Assembly (NCBI GenBank): GCA_003952965.2 | Contig: CM025852.1 | Span: 19,913,279-19,977,278, forward strand | Direction: 5' to 3' | Source: Morella rubra | Lineage: Eukaryota; Streptophyta; Magnoliopsida; Fagales; Myricaceae | Length of the DNA: 64,000 nucleotides | Part shown: positions 1 through 11,860 of the stretch, one piece after another | Position numbering within the stretch: position 1 is the stretch's first letter | How the letters are laid out: each line of letters begins with the position of its first letter | Notes under the pieces: generated by a model | Databases searched by the model: none | What the model was told of the DNA's origin: nothing | Seen by the model: the letters and a program-made list of their open reading frames with translations, nothing else | Made by a program: the position numbers and the translations under genes

Positions 1-318
1 TGCTAACGCTTATGCACCAATTGTGATCACCTCACAAACTTTTCTGGTGGCTTATTTTGGAAGATGACTTCTGTATAAATACTTAAAATGGTTAAAGAAC
101 ATTTCAGTCATCAGATACAGATGACTCAGCATAGTTGCCCTCTCTCTTTGTGATATTAGTCCTGCTTGGCTTTTTGTTTGGGTCCTTTATATTACAGGAA
201 TGTTGACTCATCTTTATTAGGTTTCAGGCTTCCTTGACCAGGTTCATATTGAGTTTAGTCTTGTAGTTAATCAACATTCAGCATTTCTATTTTAAAGTAA
301 TGTTATATTGTTATTCAG

Positions 319-1463
319 AATGCCTACTTTTACCAAAGCCGTACAATCTTGAACAAAGCTAGGGAGCTTGCTGCAAAGAAAGATATTAAGGCTCTTGAGG
401 AACTTTCACATTCGGAGGTTCGTTCAATTACTGTTTGTCCTTTGTCAAGAACATCACTTGAAGCTGATATTGTGGTGAGATTCTAATTCTTATATTGATT
501 TGTTCTGGATTAGGTTGATAATTTTTTGTCACTCTGGAGCAGTGACAAGGCTTTTAGGGATGATTATGAGAAAAGGATTTTGCCATCATTGGATAGTCGG
601 CAATTGAGTAGGGATGGCCGTATAAGGAACCCAGATGAGAAGCCTTTGGTGGTGTTGGAAGAACCTACAGTCTCCGAAACAGAAACGGTGGCAAAAACCA
701 GTGTGAAAGAAATAAAGAACGATTCCAAACCCCCTTTCACAGGATTCTTTGCCTGCCCAAAAGGCCCAGAAGAAACCAAAAATAATGCAACGCATTCAAA
801 ATCTACTGTGGAGCATCATAAAAGTAGAGGAAAAGGAGATCCGATAGAAGAGCCGCAGCCGCAGAAGGACAATCGTGCCAAGGATAATGAAGTTGATGAA
901 GCAAAGTTGAAGGAAATGAAAAGAAAGAGGAAATTGCAAAAGCTAAACAGGCCATGGAAAGGAAGAAGAAGTTGGCAGAGAAAGCTGCTGCCAAAGCAGC
1001 TATAAGAATTCAAAAGAAAGCTGAAAAGAAGCTCAAGGAAATTGTTCATTTCTGTCTTGCATCATTTCTGGTTTCCTATTCTGTTAGTGGGAGCTTTAAA
1101 ACTGACATATCGTTTCCAATTAACTTTTTCTCAGGCGTGTGAAAAAGCAAAGAAGCAAGGCCTCAGCCTCAGCATCTGTTGCTACTGATCCTGAAGAACA
1201 GAAGGCAGAAGGCCAGAGGATGAACCAGAAAAGATCGATGAAGATGTTGAAACTTCGTTCCAGCAAAGGAGAAGGTTCAAATGGAGAAGACTCAAAAGGC
1301 GAATACTATCAAACAAAGGAATAGGTCAAAGGGCGCAGATTCAGTTCCAAAAGTCATCCTGAAACGGAAAAAGTCTACTACTACTGGATTTGGGCTGCTC
1401 CTGCTGCTGTCTTGGTTCTGCTGCTCTAGCGCTTGGATACTACTATCTTTTCTGAGAAGGTGA
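319..1463 (+). pseudogene. Proton pump interactor (PPI1-like) 3' part, frame-disrupted
   Basis: PPI proteins are plant coiled-coil, tail-anchored proteins that bind the regulatory C-terminus of the plasma-membrane H+-ATPase. Seen: an exon at 319-417 (reads AYFYQSRTILNKARELAA) ends at a GT donor. The next exon starts at 514 after an AG acceptor and reads LSLWSSDKAFRDDYEKRI, then a Lys/Glu-rich coiled-coil tract to about 1050. A further exon-like tract lies at about 1137-1463. Near 1390-1445 a hydrophobic Trp-Ala-Ala-Pro tail-anchor region is present but off frame. The frame changes near 930, around 1210-1280, near 1380, and again within the tail anchor at about 1430. Upstream exons lie outside the window. 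Identification rests on recalled family sequence. It is called a pseudogene because of the repeated frame changes, but uncorrected sequencing indels would look the same. Confidence 0.68.
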
Positions 1464-2240
1464 AGTAGAACAAAATAGAAAAAAAGACATGGACCAGCTT
1501 TTATGCTTTGAGTGTGTGAGTTGCTAGGTTTGTAGCACTAAAATTAAGTTAATTTTGGTTCGTTCCATCCTTTCGGGTGATGGACTCTAAATCATAATGT
1601 TGTTGGTAGCTCGGTCAGAGGGGAGAAGGTAAATACATTTTACCTGGACTTGTTGAATTTTCAAATTTTGACTTTTGATCAAATTTCATGAATCAACTGT
1701 TTGACTCTGTCTGAAGGCCGAAGTTGAATTCTTCAAGTCCGGAGAGGCTTGAGAAGATTAATGTTTGTGCTAAATTGGTGCCCTTCTCTCGGTTACTCAT
1801 GTGACTATCATGTGATAGTGGATTCCTACCCGGACGAAGTCCTTGTGCCGCTTGGGAAGGCTATCCTATGGGGATGCCTTGACGGTGGAATGAGATTCAA
1901 GACATGGTTTTACAGGAATTTTTTTTTAGCTAAGAAAAATATGCAATACATGGCTTCTCAAAATCGACCCTGCCAAAAAAAAAGGATAGGCGGAAATTGG
2001 TACGGATACCGGGATAGAAAAGTACATTACATTTTCTGTGTTTGCAAATCTAAAATTTTGTTAAAAAAAAAAAACAAAATAATTATAAAAAATTAATTAT
2101 TGACATAAGAACCAAGGCGGATGCGCATACCCTAATTCTTGCTATATCCGCGGTACCTACGGTGTGCTGACATGGCAACATCTGATTGAGTATGCTATTA
2201 TTATTATTATTGTCCATTATTTTGAGGATCGACAAATGGG
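1464..2240. other. Intergenic region upstream of the S4 gene
   Basis: No supported gene. The stretch is AT-rich, with A-runs near 1975 and 2060, and should hold the promoter and 5' leader of the S4-domain gene starting at 2241. A 115-codon open frame at 1749-2096 has no recognisable domain and is not called. Confidence 0.5.
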
Positions 2241-4585
2241 ATGGCAATTCTGCAGTTGTGTGCACGCTGCACAGTGGCCATGGCTACCGCTATCGGCTTC
2301 GCTCTACCGTTGTTTCTACGAAAAGCAGCGCATGCTCTTGCTCGCTCTCATGCTCTGGGTATCAATAACAATCTCTCTCTTTACAAAACTCTCCGCTTAT
2401 TTCCTCTGACTTCTCCAGGTGAGAGTGTTACTTTGGTATTGCACTTTTTGTTAGTGTCATTTCCTTGTATCTCACTCTAGGTCGTGTTTTTGTTACCTTG
2501 TGCTAACTTTTGGGATTCTCGGACACCCGTTTGGGTAAATGATTCAAACAAGTAATTTATATGTAGTGTGGACTAATACGTGAATATTGGTGGCCGAGTG
2601 TGTAAAATTACTAAAGTTTACAAAGTCCTATCACGACAAAAATAGCCACGCTGCTGCCGGAACGGGTTTGAAAGTAAACTTTTTGATTTATCCATTTGTC
2701 ATGAAATGTTTGATAAAAAGCCTGACTTAAGTTTTGGAGAAATAAGCATATTCAGTCGCAAATATTACGACGAGAACTGAACCTTTCTCGTGGAAACTCT
2801 AGATGAGTTGTGGTCTCTGAATGCTTGAAACTGCAAGGGTTAGGTCGCTTAAAAGCTCGACGCAAATATGCTTGTCAAGAAGCAAGTTTCTTGTTAAATA
2901 TGCGAGGCTGAAGCTTTAGGTGTCAGGCTTGCATTTAAAAGTCTATCTATTGATAACGCCAGCCTTGGCTCAGGAGAGAAACTTTAATCAAGAAAGGCAT
3001 TTGGATGGACATTGTCGACATTGCTTGCCATACCACAAGCACTTTGGGTCCTGCCTTAGAAATCCATGTCAAGGGACCAATAATCCTATAGTTCTAACCA
3101 GCCGCAGGTTCCCAGAATAACCACATTAATGCGAACATTTACCGTTGAACGCAGTGATGAATGATAGTACCTAAGGTCTCATCGATTACCTGTGGGCCTG
3201 CATACTTGTGAAGTGATAAAAGTTAGGCAAGACCTGCTTTACCAATTCTATACACGAAAGCCTGTTCAATTTAGTTTTTACATGCAACGGATTTCTATCA
3301 TATAAGCTAAATATTTTATTTCCTTCTCATAATTTGCTTTTTAACATAATGGGATGCACTGTGGTACAGCTTCAGGTATATGCCACTTAGCACAGGCCGT
3401 AAAGGGTGATGAGAAAATTGCTGTTGAAGAAGTGAAACATATTCTTGAAATGGTATTGTTTCAGGCTTTACAAAAGACATCATACTACACCTGCCTTCAT
3501 TCCTTCTGACGGCCTCCTGATATTTTTGTCTTGTTAATTTTTTCGCTGCTGTAGACCTCATGGTCAGAAAATAAGCCTCATCAGCACTTAAGCGGAGTAA
3601 ATTGTCTCAATTTCTCCACCTCTGCTTTGCATTTATTGTAGGCTACACGGGCAGCATCAAGAAGAGAAATTTTCCATTCAAATTTTCTTACACCACCTGT
3701 GCTTAAGGAGTCGATGTTAGCACTGGAAAAACTATCTGACATCCGAGCAGTTGCTCAGGGAGGATACCCGCAGGTTAGATTAGATACGTTCTGCTTTACT
3801 TTGTGTATATGCATCTATTTTATCACCTTGTCTATAGGCAAATATATCTTCCCGTTGCTAAATTGTCTAGGCTGAACGTTGCCGGATTTCTGTTGGACAT
3901 CCTGATTTACTGACAAGTGATCCAGATGTAATCGCAGCATTGAGGTAAGTGATATAGTAGCTACACCATTTTTCCAGCATGTAAGTTGTTTAGAACTGTT
4001 GCTATGTTTCGTTTAATGGACACTTTCTCAGTGTCTCAGGAAACTTTTCATTTCAACCTTGTTCTCACGGTGACTTCCTTGGTACAATTCTTGGTAAAGG
4101 GATTGCAAGGGAGAAGCTCGGAGATATTATCTTGCAGGTATCATTTGAGATAGAATTTTAGTTTTTGACTAGTTAGGATGGATTGAGCACAGAAACCAAA
4201 CTATTTGAGGTTCAACTTGACTGCAGTAGGATGAACATTCCCTACTTTCCTTTTTCTCTCCCTTTTATTATTTGAACATAAAACCAAGGCCCATTTCAAC
4301 CCTCGCTTTATGCCTCGGGGAGAATATATAATTCCTTTTAACCAACTAATTTTTCTAATCAGACCCTAGCTGTGTGTCTAACTATACTAATAACTTGAAC
4401 ACATCACAGGAGCCATGTCCATTGCTCATCCTTGATGGCTGTGTGTGAGATGCTTTGATCATGTTCTTGGTCTTAGAGTAGTTCATTCATCTTGGGCTTA
4501 GGAATACTGGTATTTGGGATGTTTGACGAAACTTTTCTTCATGGCAGGAAAATATATGCTTCTAACAAACACGGAGATACATATA

Positions 4586-4629
<44 letters not shown>

Positions 4630-6921
4630 CTATGATAAACCTGGAAAATTTGAATAAAAAAAGAAAAGAATTCAGTAACCACACAAATATACAGTCATGC
4701 TCTCACGCAAAAGATGTCAGCTCTTACATTTTTAACAGCTTGTCTTGCAGCTGTACACAGGTATTTGGCAAAAAATTTCAATTCTTTCTTAATTGGCGTT
4801 TGTAGGTTCTAGGGTTCTGATTGGTAAGGATATGTAAGTGATGGATTAATGATCTGATGGCACTCAAATGAGACCTATCCTTGTTTTAAGAGACACCAAT
4901 AAGAATGTATGATCAATCGAGAAAGTGGAGTTCCAACTGAGAGCTATAAAGTGAGTATAAGCACCTTTAACCTCCAGGCACACTTGCACAGTGGAAATAA
5001 GAACAAAACATTATAGCTTCCCATCTGGTCACCAATGACATTCGGAAATTGCAATGAAGGGCTTTGTTGAGTACAGCTGGATTATTTATTTTTTGTTGTT
5101 GAATACACTCACCCAGGGAGAGAAGGGAGCTCAAATCCTCGTTGTCCCAGAACTTGTTGACTTCATTATATCCACATTGGACAAGGTACCGTTACTTCTT
5201 CTCTGCTGCTTTTTGTTTGGATACATTTCCATTTTCAGTAGTTTTCCAAGTTGACAATTATCTTCTTTTGTTCCCTCTTCTGCACCATCCTGATGAGAAT
5301 TCATCAACTAAGCAGTCGGTTTTAATTTTGTGCATTCAGATAAGATACATTGATCCTGGATTTCATACCACATAAAGAAAATTTACGTATCTACTGTCCC
5401 TGGACTCTGTTATTCCTGTAACCATATCAAGTGCATGCAGAAGTATAAAACCAACGAGACGTGCCATTTCTTATGGTAGTAAAAAGTTCTAGAATGAGAA
5501 GAAATTATGGTTTATATTGACGTGTCATCCGTTAGAAGATTAATATAGAAAGGGCTATCGGCCAGTGGCTTAAGAGCAATAGTGAACCTATTGCGCTATT
5601 CTTGAGGTTTAACTACCTTTTCTTCTTGCAGGTTGGTAATGTTCCAGTTTCTTGCACGAAGATACCGTTGATATCTCTTGATTATGAACCACCAAGGTTG
5701 CCGTATCTTCTTGTTTTAATTCTAAAGGCTTATTCTCTTGCATAGACTTTAACATACTTACTTATCTTGGCAGGACTCAGTCGTTTAAAACTGTAGAAGC
5801 ATCACTAAGGGTTGACGCTCTCGGCAGTGCAGGATTTAAGATTTCACGATCAAAACTTGTTGACTCAATCAGGTATAGCCTTCTATATTAATATTCAATC
5901 TATCACTTGAATATATTACCTCAAACGTAGGCCGGGGCCCTTTTTCTTATGGGTTAAAGGATTCCTGTTGTTAGTTTGCTGCTTAGTGCAGCTGAGATTT
6001 TCATTTAGCAACTCTCCTGGATTCCAAAAGGCACGCATGCTTGACTGACTCAGACCACAAAGTCTCGTAGGGATAATCTGAGTTGGTCAGTTGAATTTGC
6101 TTCTGCTTCTTTCCTTTTCTTGATATCACCCCTATCTTTGATTCTTAATACAGTTGGTTTTTTGGTTTCTTTCATATCACTGACTCGTCACCTGGCTCAG
6201 ACCTTCCGAGACTCTTTGGCATATTGTTGTCTTTCTTTTCTTTCTTCTTCTTCTTGTTCTTTGATATCAGCAAATCATCCTTGCCTCTTCCTTATCTTGT
6301 CCTGAAATGTTCCCTCCTCTTAGTGTGTTATATGTGGTTAGTCTCTATAAAAGTTTTAATCGGATCGTTTTGGACATGTTCACATATATGCCTGTCATTT
6401 CAGTCTTTTCGATGATCTATAACTCCTCTGTATCTAAGGAGTCAATTGGAAGCCCCTACCAAGCAGTTTACAATTCGTTCTGTCCTCATATGATGGGCAT
6501 TTATGATTTATGACAGGAGTTGCATCAATGCTTAAGCATATTTTTATTATAACTACAGAGACCAAAATCATGTTTAGATTTTCATCTTATGAATTTTGAA
6601 AAATTAGTAGCCTTAAATAATGATAGAGGTATGTATACATTTGAACTTATCTATCTGTGTAGCAAAGGGGAGGTTCGTGTCAACTGGAACCCTGTTTCTA
6701 AAAACAACACCCCTCTCAAAACTGGTGATATTGTTTCAGTGAGTGGAAGAGGAAGATTAAAGGTGAGTCTTTAAATTCAAAAGAAACCTCTAGCCGATTG
6801 AATGGATTAATTGGTAAGTAGCTGGGCGTTTCTGATGTTCGGATTTGCTTTGATTCAGATAGGAGAAATAAAGACTACACGCAAGGGAAAATTTGAAGTT
6901 GAGCTCATTCGGTATCTGTAA
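2241..6921 (+). CDS. S4-domain RNA-binding protein, plastid YlmH-like (10 exons)
   Basis: This is a plant homologue of the YlmH/cyanobacterial photosystem II S4-domain protein family, likely a plastid RNA- or ribosome-binding factor (compare Arabidopsis At1g53120, recalled from memory). Exons read from the sequence: 2241-2418, 3376-3452, 3642-3773, 3871-3944, 4032-4137, 5117-5185, 5632-5696, 5774-5872, 6663-6762 and 6859-6921. All introns are GT-AG, and the exons sum to 963 nt (320 aa plus TAA) with no frame break. Residues 1 to about 60 are rich in Ala, Arg, Ser and Leu and look like a transit peptide. The family core contains KESMLALEKLSDIRAVAQGG and CSHGDFLGTILG. The C-terminal S4 domain (about residues 243-310) contains FKISRSKLVDSISKGEVRVN. 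The start could instead be the in-frame ATG at 2280. This is the best-preserved host gene in the window. Confidence 0.88.
4591..4627. repeat. (GA)n microsatellite in intron 5 of the S4 gene
   Basis: An uninterrupted GA dinucleotide run of about 37 bp lies inside the 979-bp intron between exons 5 and 6. It is likely length-polymorphic. Confidence 0.95.
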
Positions 6922-7272
6922 GTTTTGACCAGAGGAGGTAACACTCTCAGATCATATTACCAGGGGGAACCGTTTGTTCTGACACACGACGTATATAATA
7001 TCTGCCCTGAACTTGGGACTGTCGACCATTATGCGGCTAAGTGGTTCTCGTGTAAACCTGAAGCTGCATCAACTTGAACATCGTTTGCAATCTTCTAAGC
7101 TGCATTTTTTTGTCATATGTGCGAAGACGACTACTAAACACATCCAAGTTAAATCTTCTAACAATGGGCTAGGGATGGAAGCATGTTTAATGTAGTTAGC
7201 GTGGCCAACCCACGAGCCCCCCAAAAATCAAGGAGAAGAATTTATTTGCTGCCTTTGATTTTTTTTTTTTTT
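6922..7272. other. 3' flank of the S4 gene
   Basis: This is the likely 3' UTR and downstream flank. No second gene is seen. It ends in a T-run (7259-7272) that abuts the MITE at 7273. Confidence 0.4.
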
Positions 7273-7770
7273 AAGGTTAAGTGCTTATTTCATCCTTAGG
7301 TTTGCACACTTTTTAACAAATCATCTTTCGGTTTTCAACTTGATCATAAAGGTCCCGGTCCCGAGTTTATAATTTTTGTCAAAGAAGTCCTTTTAAAATT
7401 TCATTCTAAAAATTAATGATTCGCATGTTAGTTTTAATCATAAATTTACATATGTAACCCAAAAACTAAAATAATGTGGCTTATAATTTTTTAAAGTTTT
7501 TTTTCTTAATTTTTTATTTTTTAAAATAATTTACTTTGTTTTATCCTTAAAAAAAAAAAACTTAGAAAAATTATAAGTCACATGATTTTAGTTTTGGTTG
7601 ACATGTGTATTAGAACTAGTATGTGAATCATTAACTTTATACATAGAAGTTTAACAAAATGACTTGTTTGATAAAAATTGCAAACTCAAGACTTTTATAA
7701 TCAATTTGAAAACTTAAGGACTATTTATTAAAATGGGTCAAAACCTAAGGACTAAATAGGTATATAACCC
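7273..7770. mobile_element. MITE with long terminal inverted repeats, in a T-run
   Basis: The left end (AAGGTTAAGTGCTTATTT, then CATCCTTAGGTTT) is matched by the reverse complement of the right end (AAGGGTTATATACCTATTT, then AGTCCTTAGGTTT). The interior is very AT-rich and non-coding. Both flanks are T-runs, consistent with a duplicated poly-T target site, but the exact target duplication cannot be resolved there. Confidence 0.6.
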
Positions 7771-7799
7771 TTTTTTTGAGAGAAGAATTATATGTTGCA

Positions 7800-8005
7800 A
7801 CCTCTAATTACCACTGATTTTGCAATCTGCACCATAAACTATCAAGTTTAACATATTGTACCACAAACTACCAACTAATATTAATATGTATGTACTTTGA
7901 ATCATAGGTTAACATCTCACCATTAAAAGATCTTACATTGCACGGTACCATCGTGAAACCTTCTTTTTATGCGCTACATGTGCACTACTAGCTGTTGATA
8001 TTGGA
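7800..8005. repeat. Degenerate dispersed repeat
   Basis: It contains phrases such as CACCATAAACTATCAAGTTT and TACCACAAACTACC. These recur in related form at 50918-51170 and 51262-51500, so this is probably an old copy of the same MITE-like family. Its boundaries are not resolved. Confidence 0.35.
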
Positions 8006-8018
8006 GTCAAATATATAC

Positions 8019-8572
8019 GGCTTAATTAGTCTATTGGTTCTTGAGGTATGGCCGAATCTCAAACTGGTACCTAAGGTTTGTTTCGTTCTAAAGTAGTCTC
8101 TGAGGACACCTTCATGTCCTACAATGGTCTTTTCGTCAATTATGCTGGCTCTATTAATGGAATAAATCTTGTATGATTAATGGAGACACATCACCACCAA
8201 TTGTAAACAGTCACGTGTTTCTAATTCACTCAAACTGCCAAGTTGGATTGATTGCTATTAATTTAAAATTCGTTTCTAATTGTATACGTCATCTGGACCT
8301 AAAACGGCAACTCATAACTTTATATTGGGCAGATTTTTTTGTTAAGACAACACACCCCGAGTGACTTGGAGCCGTATAGTTGCTTGTGATTAGTGATGAT
8401 GTGTCCCCATTAGTCACGTGAGATTTTTTCTATTAAAGGGGTCAACCAAGTCGACAAAATGACTATTCTCAGGTACAAAAGGATTTCTCAAGGACTAGTT
8501 TAGTACTAAATAAACCTTAAGGACCAATTGGAGATTCAACCATACTCTAGGGATTAGAAGATTAATTAAGCC
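8019..8572. mobile_element. Mutator-like MITE with 9-bp target duplication
   Basis: The 554-bp body is flanked by perfect 9-bp direct repeats AATATATAC at 8010-8018 and 8573-8581. The termini are inverted: the left end starts GGCTTAATTAGTCTATTGG, and the reverse complement of the right end starts GGCTTAATTAATCTTCTAATC. The similarity continues for about 90 bp. There is no transposase frame. The 9-bp duplication with long inverted repeats points to Mutator-type mobilisation. Confidence 0.85.
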
Positions 8573-8659
8573 AATATATACTGCTGAGGGAGTGGAAAAA
8601 AGGGCATAAACAGGGGAACTTGAAAATTAGTCATGATATTGTGAATAAACGAAAGTCAG

Positions 8660-8690
<31 letters not shown>

Positions 8691-8714
8691 ATATATATAT
8701 ATATATATATATAT
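8660..8714. repeat. (TC)n followed by (TA)n compound microsatellite
   Basis: A TC run (about 8660-8687) passes directly into a TA run (about 8688-8714), shortly after the right end of the Mutator-like MITE. Confidence 0.95.
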
Positions 8715-10337
8715 GCTTCAATTATACGTAGTAGCTCAAGGAAGCTTATAAACTTTCCCAAAATGTCCGTATGCGAATTTCTACCAATATTGTAGGTATA
8801 ATTAATGCTACTGATACTTTTTAATATTTCTTGATCGGAGTATGAGGATTTTAAACTCACAAATTATTTTATAATTTATGATATATACTCTAGTATAACT
8901 GTTACGTACGTGTTCAATAATCTCTCCCAATCTACTTTAACAGTGACAGTATTATTAATCCTTAGGAGCTCGAAACAGATGATCTTGGGGTAGAACTCCT
9001 TGATCGATCGTCAATTATATATAGCATACATAGCCAAGCTCTTTCTTTAATTTCCTCGTGGCAAATGACATCCAAGCCGTTTTTCGACGGCCATATGTAT
9101 GACTAAAAAGCAGTACGTGTAAATATTTATGTCTTGATAAAGAAATATCAGAGATTCTAAGTAAAAAAGATTGTGATGCCCCGCATTGCAAAGTTTGCAA
9201 TGCCAGGTCTTACCTGGGTACTATGACATTGTAAATGTCTCGACAATTTACCAGTGATGTACTATTTGAGTTACTTAATTACATGGGAAAAGCACACTTT
9301 ACACTCTCCAAAGTACGGGGTAAAACATCTTTTTGAGTGCAAAAATGTCTTTTTCGCTATTTTCCATTAATTTTAACGATTAAATCTAAGAGGGAGAGTA
9401 CAAATTGCGGAAAATCAAAATTTGAGGGGCTCAATGTCATGAAATTGAAAAATAGAGTATTTTTCCGTAATTATACTTTTGCAATATTGTAGTGCTTAAT
9501 TTGTTCATGATCAACTTAATTACTGAATTTGTCTAACTTACATCCGGTTCGATGTTTTCATGCATGCTTGTCTCAATTTCTCACTTTTGAGTTCAATGAA
9601 ATGTTGACTGAAATTTTATTGTACGTATTATATACAACCTATCCACCTCTTATCAAATAGCGATGTGTATATATATTTCAATCACCATATATAATTTTGT
9701 ACACATATAAAAAGATACGTACAGGGCTATTTGTCTCTCCTTTCGCGCGCCTTTGTTTCTTTAGTTAGAGATTCATCTTTGACTTCTCTCCTTAATTTCA
9801 TATATATGCAATTACTCCTCGAAAGGATGGACTGCCGAACACAAAAGGAAAAAAAAAATCCTATTGCATTGTATCAACTTCCCCCTTGATGTAACACTAG
9901 GTACAGATAGATGATGATGATCTTATGGGTTTAATGTGGAAGAACATTGCATAAGATTTTTCCTGGCTGGCCACCCGCTTCCCCATGAGCTAAAATGTAT
10001 AAACACCATCATGTTGCCCTGTTGCACCAGGAGATCTGATATTGTATCCACACTAGCCTAGGCGAGTTCTAAGTTTATTTAAACAGCTTTGCAACCGGAA
10101 ACAGGCAAGCTTTCAAACGGTGCCAACAGCAGCGTCTGTTATTCAACATGAAAATAAACAAAACATTTCAAAATACTCGAAAATGGCCAGAGAGATCACT
10201 GACCGAACATCTTTACTTGTATTTGTATACTCAAGTGTAGAAATGCAAATCCTGAAACTAGAGGCGCAGACATCCAGTCTTCCTGAGTTTCTAAAAAAAA
10301 AAGAAGCTCGCTGGACAATATAATCAACTGAACAAAT
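8715..10337. other. Intergenic region, AT-rich
   Basis: No supported gene. The part nearest 10337 is the likely 3' UTR of the minus-strand STIG1-like gene. An inverted AATAAA (TTTATT near 10074) could be its polyadenylation signal. A MITE-like tract may lie around 9280-9480, but its ends are not convincing. Confidence 0.4.
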
Positions 10338-10805
10338 TCACGCATACCCACAATATCCATACTCGCATTTAACACCATGCGCACACTTCTTATTACACTT
10401 GCCACAATGATTAACATTCGAACTAATGTGGGTACAGGTTCCATCGCAGCACCGCTCCCCTTGTTTGCACTTTTTCCCGCAGCTCCCGCAGTTGTTCTTA
10501 TCCCCAAGAACGTTGCGGCAATGCTTCTTGCAGCAGTAGAGCAGGGCTTTCCCCTTGGTCGCCCGTATCCCGTTACATATGTTGTGACTAATGGCATCAC
10601 AATGTGCGCCTTTCTTTATAATGACAGTACTGGCCAAGAACCGGCTTCTTGATCTGAGATTGGGCAATGGGGAGTCGACCACGTACTCTATATCTTCATT
10701 GTCTTCGATGTCATTTGAGAAGGCCAAATGAGATTGCAAAGCTAGAAGAAGTAGAGGGATAATTAGGGAGAGAATGGTTGTGAGCTTGAGGAGAGCGCAA
10801 GCCAT
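10338..10805 (-). CDS. STIG1-like secreted cysteine-rich protein, copy 1
   Basis: STIG1-family proteins are small secreted cysteine-rich proteins of stigma, style and other tissues. In tomato STIG1 acts as a signal to pollen receptor kinases (family knowledge). Seen: a single exon of 155 aa. Residues 1 to about 29 form a hydrophobic signal peptide ending near LAFS. An acidic linker follows (NDIEDNEDIEYVV), then LRSRSRFL, then a C-terminal domain with 16 cysteines, including CCKKHCRNVL, NNCGSCGKKC and the end YGYCGYA. The ATG at 10805 was chosen over an ATG 52 codons upstream because the signal peptide starts here and the other intact copy starts at the same point. A TATA-like TTTATAAT lies about 60 bp upstream on the coding strand. 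It is one of four copies in 14 kb. Confidence 0.88.
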   Translation of the reverse strand: MACALLKLTTILSLIIPLLLLALQSHLAFSNDIEDNEDIEYVVDSPLPNLRSRSRFLASTVIIKKGAHCDAISHNICNGIRATKGKALLYCCKKHCRNVLGDKNNCGSCGKKCKQGERCCDGTCTHISSNVNHCGKCNKKCAHGVKCEYGYCGYA

Positions 10806-11365
10806 TATTTCTTGAAGTTTGGGGTTGCCGCTTCCCCACGAGTGTAAACCGAAGGAGGTGGTGGGGATTATAAATCCAAGTTTTATTATAAAAATATTGC
10901 GCAGAAGCATTGAATTAACCCAAAATAAGCTTTTGTGCTCTGGATTCTCGCTGAAGCACATAGCATCATTCAGTGTTGTTGGTTACTTGTGTCTTTTTTT
11001 TTTTAAGCGTTGCCTTTAATTGTGGTTGACCATGAAGAGTGAAAGAAAAAAGTGGCGGGTCCACGTGTAGGGGATCTTCTCTCACGGCGGCAAATGCGTT
11101 AAAGTCACTGACTGATCACGTTCCCCAAAGCTAATCAATCAGCCAAATTACCCGTGTTCACGGCACCGCCGACGATTACTTAATTGGTTAATCATTCCTC
11201 TTCGATTTCAATCACTATAATCTTCATGCCGGATCGAATGACACGTAGAAGCTAAAATTTCTTTACTTCGGATCTCAGTAATTTCTTTTTTGTGGGGATA
11301 TGCATGCATTCCTGACGAAACATATCCTTCGTTTCCCACCACATCTGTTTTGACATTTATGTCAG
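10806..11365. other. STIG1 copy 1 promoter and intergenic sequence
   Basis: The minus-strand promoter of STIG1 copy 1 lies at the left end, with the TATA-like site at about 10866-10873. The rest is non-coding up to the S4-gene relic. Confidence 0.5.
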
Positions 11366-11860
11366 GCTAGAGGGGCATGAGCATGATCAAAAAGAGAAGT
11401 TCCCCGTCATAAGGCTTTTTCTTAACCCAGCCCAGTGCTAATGGAGTCGTTCGCCAAGCATTGGAAACAATGGCTGACAAGAGAGCAACTGCTCAGGGAG
11501 GACAGGGACACATGTATGCCCGTAGGTTAGACTGGTTTACTTCCGCTTTCCTGCGTGTCTACGCCTGTATTTATCGTCTTTTGTGCAGGTGAAAGTAGAT
11601 CTAATGGTACCCGTACCTCCATAAGGATCTCCATATATATGTAGTTGCAGCTCTTGCGTAAGTCAAATTTTAGCTCCATTATTTTTCCACCGTGCGATGG
11701 TTATTTGAAACCTTTGCTTGTATTTGGTTAATGGACGACCTTTTCAGTATCACTGGAAAAGAATTTGCGTTTCATCAATGCTGTCATGGTGAGATTCGTT
11801 GGTGCACTTCTTGGTGAAGGGATTGCCAGGGAGGAGCTCGGAGAAATAATTATCTTGGGG
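11366..11860 (+). pseudogene. Partial decayed copy of the S4-domain gene (exons 3 and 5)
   Basis: 11366-11525 aligns with exon 3 of the S4 gene (shared CAACTGCTCAGGGAGGA and AGGTTAGA at the exon end). 11748-11860 aligns with exon 5 (shared GGGATTGC, AGGGAGGAGCTCGGAGA-type sequence). Remnants of the intervening intron are also alignable. Stops and frameshifts remove coding capacity, and the exon 4 region is rearranged. Because intron sequence survives, this is a duplicated DNA segment and not a retrocopy. Confidence 0.75.

Noticed and set aside
1749..2096. Plus-strand 115-codon frame between PPI-like and S4 genes
   Set aside because: Low-complexity Lys/Ile tail, no recognisable domain, lies in probable promoter sequence.
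9280..9480. MITE-like tract with GGGAAAAGCACACTTTACAC start
   Set aside because: The opposite end matches only loosely and no target duplication is visible.
10377..10652. Plus-strand 91-codon frame
   Set aside because: It is antisense to STIG1 copy 1 and is explained by that gene's cysteine-rich codon pattern.
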